54,402 bases of DNA from Pelagibius litoralis (GTDB lineage Bacteria > Pseudomonadota > Alphaproteobacteria > Kiloniellales > DSM-21159), in NCBI GenBank assembly GCA_029287455.1, contig JARFRB010000129.1:1-54402 (forward strand). Direction: 5' to 3'. The notes beneath the pieces are model-generated. The model had not been told where the DNA came from, made no database searches, and saw only the letters and a program-made list of their open reading frames with translations. Position numbers and translations under genes: made by a program. Every line of letters begins with the position of its first letter. Position 1 is the stretch's first letter. Shown piece after piece: positions 50,892-54,402 of the stretch.

Positions 50892-51661
50892 CATCTCTAC
50901 CTCAGCCGGGGCCGGACACCGGCGGCAAGAAGCTGGGTCTGGTCATCGATCTCGACATCTGCGTGGGCTGCCATGCCTGCGCCACGAGCTGCAAGGAATG
51001 GAACACCGGCGGCTATTCCGCGCCGCTGAGCGATCACGATCCGTATGGCGCGCACCCGGTTGGTGCTTGGTTGAACCGGGTCCACGCCTACGAGGTGGAG
51101 CAGGCGGTCCGCCCGGAAGATCCCCGCACGGTGCATTTCCCCAGGTCCTGTCTGCACTGCGAGACGCCGGACTGCGTCACGGTCTGCCCCACCGGCGCCT
51201 CCTTCAAGCGCGCCGGGGACGGCATTGTGCTGGTCGATCCCGATCTCTGCATCGGCTGCAAGCTATGTTCCTGGGCCTGTCCCTATGGCGCGCGGGAATA
51301 CGATCCGGACGACGGGGTGATGAAGAAATGCACTCTCTGCGTCGATCGCATTTACAACGACAACATTCCCGAGGATGACCGGGTGCCTGCTTGCGTGAAA
51401 GCCTGTCCCGTGGGCGCGCGGCATTTCGGCGATCTAGGGGACCCGGCCTCCGAGATATCCGCCTTGGTGCGCGCGCGGGGCGGCTACGATCTGATGCCGG
51501 AAATGGGCTATCAGCCGGTGAACAAATATCTGCCGCCCCGCGATCGGCCGGCACCGGACGCCAGCCCCGCCGGACTGGAGCCACTGGCAGCACCGGAGGC
51601 CGTGCCGGAGGATCTGCCCAGCGGTTTGTGGCGCTGGCTCGACCGGGCGCTGTCGCGCTAA
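50888..51661 (+). CDS. soeB: SoeB-like iron-sulfur subunit (four [4Fe-4S] clusters)
   Basis: A 257-residue electron-transfer subunit. CVGCHACATSCKEWN, CLHCETPDCVTVCPTG, CIGCKLCSWACPYG and CTLCVDRIYNDN with a following CVKACPVG supply 16 Cys for four [4Fe-4S] clusters. The order and spacing match the DmsB/PsrB/SoeB type. The C-terminal Pro-rich tail is longer than usual. The start overlaps the soeA stop (ATGA), and soeC follows 14 bases later. Confidence 0.93.
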   Translation: MTSLPQPGPDTGGKKLGLVIDLDICVGCHACATSCKEWNTGGYSAPLSDHDPYGAHPVGAWLNRVHAYEVEQAVRPEDPRTVHFPRSCLHCETPDCVTVCPTGASFKRAGDGIVLVDPDLCIGCKLCSWACPYGAREYDPDDGVMKKCTLCVDRIYNDNIPEDDRVPACVKACPVGARHFGDLGDPASEISALVRARGGYDLMPEMGYQPVNKYLPPRDRPAPDASPAGLEPLAAPEAVPEDLPSGLWRWLDRALSR

Positions 51662-51675
51662 GGGAAAGGCTTCGC

Positions 51676-52626
51676 ATGCATCCCGCTTACTCCGTCATCG
51701 CCTTCACCACCGCTTCGGGCATGGGCTACGGCCTCTTGATCCTGCTTGGCGTTCTGACTCCGGCGGGGGCGCTGCCGGCCAATCCCTGGCTCGGCGCCCT
51801 GGCGCTCTTGCTCGGCCTTGCGCTGGTGACGGGCGGCCTTCTATCGTCCACTTTGCACTTGGGCCACCCGGAGCGGGCCTGGCGGGCGATGAGCCAGTGG
51901 CGGTCCTCCTGGTTGTCGCGCGAGGGTGTGGCGGCGCTGGCGGTCTATCCACCGGTCCTGCTCTTCGCTATCGGCTGGGTGCTGCTCGGAGACGCGTCGG
52001 GGTTCTGGGCCGCCATGGGTGTCTTGGGTGCGCTGCTGTCGCTCGTCACCGTAGCCTGCACTGGCATGATCTACGCCTCGCTGACGACCATCCGCCAGTG
52101 GCATCATCCCTTGGTGTTGCCGGTTTATATCGGCCTAGCGCTGGCGACGGGGGCGCTTTTGCTGCAAGTGCTTTCGGTGCTTTTCGGCTATGGCGTTTCC
52201 CTGGTGGCCTGGATCGCCGTCACGGCCGTGGCGGGTAGCCTGGCGCTCAAGCTTCTCTACTGGGCTTCGATCGACCGGGGGGCCAGTTCCTCTTCACCCG
52301 AGACGGCGACGGGCTTGGGCCGGATCGGCAAGGTGACGCAGCTCGAAGCGCCCCACAGCGAGACCAACTACGTAATGAGCGAGATGGGCTACAAGGTGGC
52401 CCGCAAGCACGCCCGCCGCGTGCGGCTTCTCGTGGTGCTGCTGCTCTTCCTGGTTCCTGGCGCGGCGAGCCTCATCGTGGCTTCCCTAGGCGGCGGGGTT
52501 TTGGCGGGCCTGGTCGCTCTCGTGGGTCTGGTCGCGGCTGGCGCTGGCATCCTGGCGGAGCGCTGGCTCTTCTTCGCCGAGGCGACCCACGTCGTGACCC
52601 TCTTCTACGGCGAGCGAGCCGCATAG
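51676..52626 (+). CDS. soeC: SoeC-like membrane anchor (DmsC family)
   Basis: A 316-residue polytopic membrane protein with about eight hydrophobic helices. The N-terminus HPAYSVIAFTTASGMGYGLLILLGV and the segment LLSSTLHLGHPERAWRAMSQWRSSWLSREG are the DmsC-family landmarks. It would carry electrons from the SoeB clusters to quinone. The ATG at 51676 follows GGGAAAGG. A longer frame reaching back into soeB is rejected. Confidence 0.93.
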   Translation: MHPAYSVIAFTTASGMGYGLLILLGVLTPAGALPANPWLGALALLLGLALVTGGLLSSTLHLGHPERAWRAMSQWRSSWLSREGVAALAVYPPVLLFAIGWVLLGDASGFWAAMGVLGALLSLVTVACTGMIYASLTTIRQWHHPLVLPVYIGLALATGALLLQVLSVLFGYGVSLVAWIAVTAVAGSLALKLLYWASIDRGASSSSPETATGLGRIGKVTQLEAPHSETNYVMSEMGYKVARKHARRVRLLVVLLLFLVPGAASLIVASLGGGVLAGLVALVGLVAAGAGILAERWLFFAEATHVVTLFYGERAA

Positions 52627-52627
52627 A

Positions 52628-52840
52628 GTGCCGGTCGCCTCCTGCCGTCGCGTTGATTTTGGCGGAGCCGTTCGCTTAGATTCTTTGCGAATTGCTAACT
52701 CGTTTGGCGAGCGCATGGTCCATCTCAGCATGATCCTCGTGGTTGACGACGCGCCTGAGGAGTCCGCGGCGATCGCCGCCGACGAGCTCGGCCTCTCTCG
52801 CGTGAAGCCGCCTCGAGGCCTTGGGGCAGGGGATTATTGA
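52628..52840 (+). CDS. Possible small hypothetical protein
   Basis: Not recognised. A 70-codon frame starting with GTG, with an internal ATG at 52715 (MVHLSMILVVDDAPEESAAIAADEL ...). It ends at 52840, one base before the ATG of the metal transporter. The C-terminal half looks coding (acidic helix ESAAIAADELG), but the N-terminal half is less so. It may be a real small gene coupled to the transporter, or chance. Confidence 0.3.
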   Translation: MPVASCRRVDFGGAVRLDSLRIANSFGERMVHLSMILVVDDAPEESAAIAADELGLSRVKPPRGLGAGDY

Positions 52841-52841
52841 G

Positions 52842-53570
52842 ATGGCGTCGATACTGCTTCTTGGGTTTCTGATTGGGCTGCACCACGCCATGGAAGCCGA
52901 CCATGTGGCGGCGGTGGCCCGTGCGGCTTCGGGTGAGCGCTCATTCGGAGGGATTCTGCGCCACGGCGCTTTCTGGGGGCTGGGCCACGCGGCCACGCTG
53001 CTTCTCGTCGGCGGCGGCGTCATTCTCGCCGGCTTGGTGCTGTCGGACCGCTTGGCGAGCGCATTGGAAAGCCTGGTGGGGGCGATGCTGATCGGCCTTG
53101 GCGGCTGGGTCATTTTCCGACTGTGGCGGGACCGGGTTCACTTCCATGCGCACCGCCACGCCGATGGCGTGGTCCATCTCCACGCTCACTCCCACGCCGG
53201 CGAGACGAAGCCGCACGATCCCAAGGCGCATGTGCACCGGCACCCCGGCCGGGTGCCTTTGCGCAGCCTTCTGGTCGGCATGACACATGGAATGGCCGGC
53301 TCGGCGGCCTTGGTTGTGTTGGCGGCCGCGTCCCTGGGGTCCCAACCATTGAGCTTGCTTTACGTGTTTGTTTTCGGGCTCGGCTCCGTGGCAGGCATGG
53401 TCCTGCTTTCGGCGGTGATCGCGGTCCCGCTCGCTTACTCGGCTAGGGCGCTCACCTGGGCCCATAAAGGGCTTCAGGCAGGCATCGGGCTTGCCACGGC
53501 GGCGCTGGGTGTCTGGATCTTGATCGAGCGGCTGCCTTCGGCCCTGGCGGCTGGATTAGGGGTGTCTTAG
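52842..53570 (+). CDS. UreH/NicO-like metal transporter with His-rich loop
   Basis: A 242-residue membrane protein. LLLGFLIGLHHAMEADHVAAVARAASG in the first helix is the HX4DH-type signature of the nickel/cobalt transporter superfamily. The loop after helix 3-4 is very rich in His (HFHAHRHADGVVHLHAHSHAGETKPHDPKAHVHRHPG), and later GMTHGMAGSAALVVLAAASLGS is also typical. About six hydrophobic helices. Transports or exports Ni/Co or another divalent ion; direction not clear. ATG at 52842; a TTG extension to 52821 is less likely. No urease or hydrogenase gene nearby. Confidence 0.88.
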   Translation: MASILLLGFLIGLHHAMEADHVAAVARAASGERSFGGILRHGAFWGLGHAATLLLVGGGVILAGLVLSDRLASALESLVGAMLIGLGGWVIFRLWRDRVHFHAHRHADGVVHLHAHSHAGETKPHDPKAHVHRHPGRVPLRSLLVGMTHGMAGSAALVVLAAASLGSQPLSLLYVFVFGLGSVAGMVLLSAVIAVPLAYSARALTWAHKGLQAGIGLATAALGVWILIERLPSALAAGLGVS

Positions 53571-53580
53571 GGTCCGGACC

Positions 53581-53973
53581 CTAGTTCCGCAGTTGCTCGA
53601 CTGCCTGCAGAAACTCGTCGAGCGTCACCTGGCCGTCGCCGTTCAGATCGAACGCCTGGAAACCCAGGAAGGGCGTTTCGATCAGCTCCACCCCGTCGAT
53701 CTTGCCGTCACCATTGCGGTCGGCCTGGGCGAAACGCTCGTCGGTCAAGGCGACTTCGTCACGATCGACGACGCCGTTGCGGTTGGTGTCCAGCAAGCCC
53801 ATGACGCGAATGATGTTGACGCGAAACTCGATCTCGTCGATGACGCCGTCGCCGTCTTCGTCGAACTGCTCGAAGATCTGCTCCGTGCTCGGCGTCGGCA
53901 GTCTGGTTTGGGCCATGGCAGTTGAGGCTACGGCTGTCAAAATGCTTAAGAATAATCCCGCGAAGAGCCGCAT
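53581..53973 (-). CDS. Secreted four-EF-hand protein
   Basis: A 130-residue protein with a signal peptide (residues 1-21, ending AMAQ) and four EF-hand loops: DEDGDGVIDEIE (38-49), DTNRNGVVDRDE (62-73), DRNGDGKIDGVE (85-96) and DLNGDGQVTLDE (109-120). Each has the D-x-D/N-x-D/N-G pattern and terminal Glu, so periplasmic Ca2+ binding is very likely. No other domain. Role unknown. The gene is convergent with the metal transporter. Confidence 0.92.
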   Translation of the reverse strand: MRLFAGLFLSILTAVASTAMAQTRLPTPSTEQIFEQFDEDGDGVIDEIEFRVNIIRVMGLLDTNRNGVVDRDEVALTDERFAQADRNGDGKIDGVELIETPFLGFQAFDLNGDGQVTLDEFLQAVEQLRN

Positions 53974-54266
53974 GCTCTCGACCTCCGTTCAAACCAATGG
54001 GTACCCTTTAACATAACAGCGACAGGTTTTCTGTACTTTCTAAAAGTTTTTGGAATCTTTCCGGAAGGTTGGCCTGAGCAGGGATTCGAGGGTTCCTAGA
54101 GCTTGTCATTCTTTCCAAAAAATTTTTGTCGCCAAAATCCTCTTTATGGCCATTGAATATTTTCTAAAAATAAAACAAATAGCAAAATTAATAAAAAAAT
54201 CCTATCTAGAAATAAATATGAATGATCAATTTCAAATATAGAAATCACATTTATTTGCAAATAAAT
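53974..54266. other. AT-rich boundary region without a gene
   Basis: GC drops from about 60% around the EF-hand gene to about 22% from roughly 54110 to the window end (63 G+C in 282 bases counted for 54121-54402). Only chance frames are seen here. It holds the promoter side of the EF-hand gene near 53974-54050 and then A/T runs. Confidence 0.6.
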
Positions 54267-54402
54267 TTACTTATTTTTGGATAAGAATGATAATTCTTGA
54301 TTTTTTGCCATATAAATAACTACGCTCTCTGGAAAGCCTACTTTAAAATTTATGCTGTATTTTGGATCAATATCTTTAAATTTCTTTTTCATTTTATTTT
54401 CC
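54267..54402 (-). CDS. Low-GC hypothetical protein, C-terminal part (cut by window)
   Basis: The minus-strand frame is open from the right edge to a TAA at 54269-54267 and reads ENKMKKKFKDIDPKYSINFK then VGFPESVVIYMAKNQELSFLSKNK. It is Lys/Phe/Ile-rich as expected for a low-GC gene. An internal ATG could instead start a 41-residue peptide. Product unknown. Its base composition differs sharply from all other genes in the window. Confidence 0.45.
   Translation of the reverse strand, partial: ENKMKKKFKDIDPKYSINFKVGFPESVVIYMAKNQELSFLSKNK

Noticed and set aside
54050-54241. 63-residue plus-strand frame in the AT-rich edge
   Set aside because: Crosses the composition break and has no ribosome-binding site or recognisable motif.
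1-54402. CRISPR array, prophage, transposase or known defence operon
   Set aside because: Read for spaced direct repeats, integrase or transposase motifs and nuclease/helicase defence domains; none was seen. The only dispersed repeats are the two palindromic elements.

Overview
This is a gene-dense, GC-rich (roughly 65%) chromosomal window from an alphaproteobacterium, most likely in or near Rhodospirillales. The support is a circularly permuted two-piece tmRNA gene followed by an alpha-type SspB adaptor, a phasin, ThyX, UbiK, alphaproteobacterial forms of L28 and L25, and SoeABC. Most of it reads as core genome. Both ends cut through genes, and the last ~290 bases fall abruptly to about 22% GC, which suggests the edge of an acquired island.

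Layout. 1-7057: end of methylmalonyl-CoA mutase, a large membrane coiled-coil protein, an Atm1-type ABC exporter and the mutase chaperone MeaB. 7058-9821: an inverted-repeat element, rpmB, a VOC protein, a secreted phytase-like esterase and apt. 9960-16662: a class III aminotransferase overlapping a BKACE enzyme, then a TAXI-type TRAP transporter with a universal stress protein. 16659-21043: thyX, tmRNA, sspB, small hypotheticals, an alpha/beta hydrolase, a VasI-like secreted protein and tRNA-Thr. 21189-24071: puuC-type aldehyde dehydrogenase and the CCA-adding enzyme. 24126-25004: a decayed or interrupted hypothetical gene. 25005-29298: csaA, phasin with PhaR-like sites, a TetR regulator, YbaK and ProC (overlapping), YbjN and UbiK. 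29450-39258: hldD, lgt, MidA-type methyltransferase, pgeF, an M24-fold hydrolase lacking metal ligands, a lipoprotein, prs, rplY, pth and ychF. 39273-39377: a second copy of the inverted-repeat element.

39418-47902 is a polyamine catabolic region. aguB, a putrescine-type aminotransferase and a glutamine synthetase-like PuuA lie on the minus strand, with puuB divergent. An omega-amino-acid:pyruvate aminotransferase plus alanine dehydrogenase form a second minus-strand unit, and a PuuR-like regulator diverges from it. Together they would make putrescine from N-carbamoylputrescine, degrade it by transamination and by gamma-glutamylation, and recycle alanine to pyruvate. The matching puuC lies about 18 kb away at 21189.

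47985-52626 encodes SoeABC, a sulfite:quinone molybdoenzyme. After it come a UreH/NicO-like metal transporter with a His-rich loop, a secreted four-EF-hand protein and the AT-rich edge.

The items most worth a second look are the aminotransferase-BKACE-TRAP locus (unknown substrate, possibly leaderless mRNA), the tmRNA-sspB neighbourhood, the interrupted frame at 24126-24959, the TipN-like coiled-coil protein, and the composition break at the right edge. I did not see a CRISPR array, prophage, transposase or recognised defence system.
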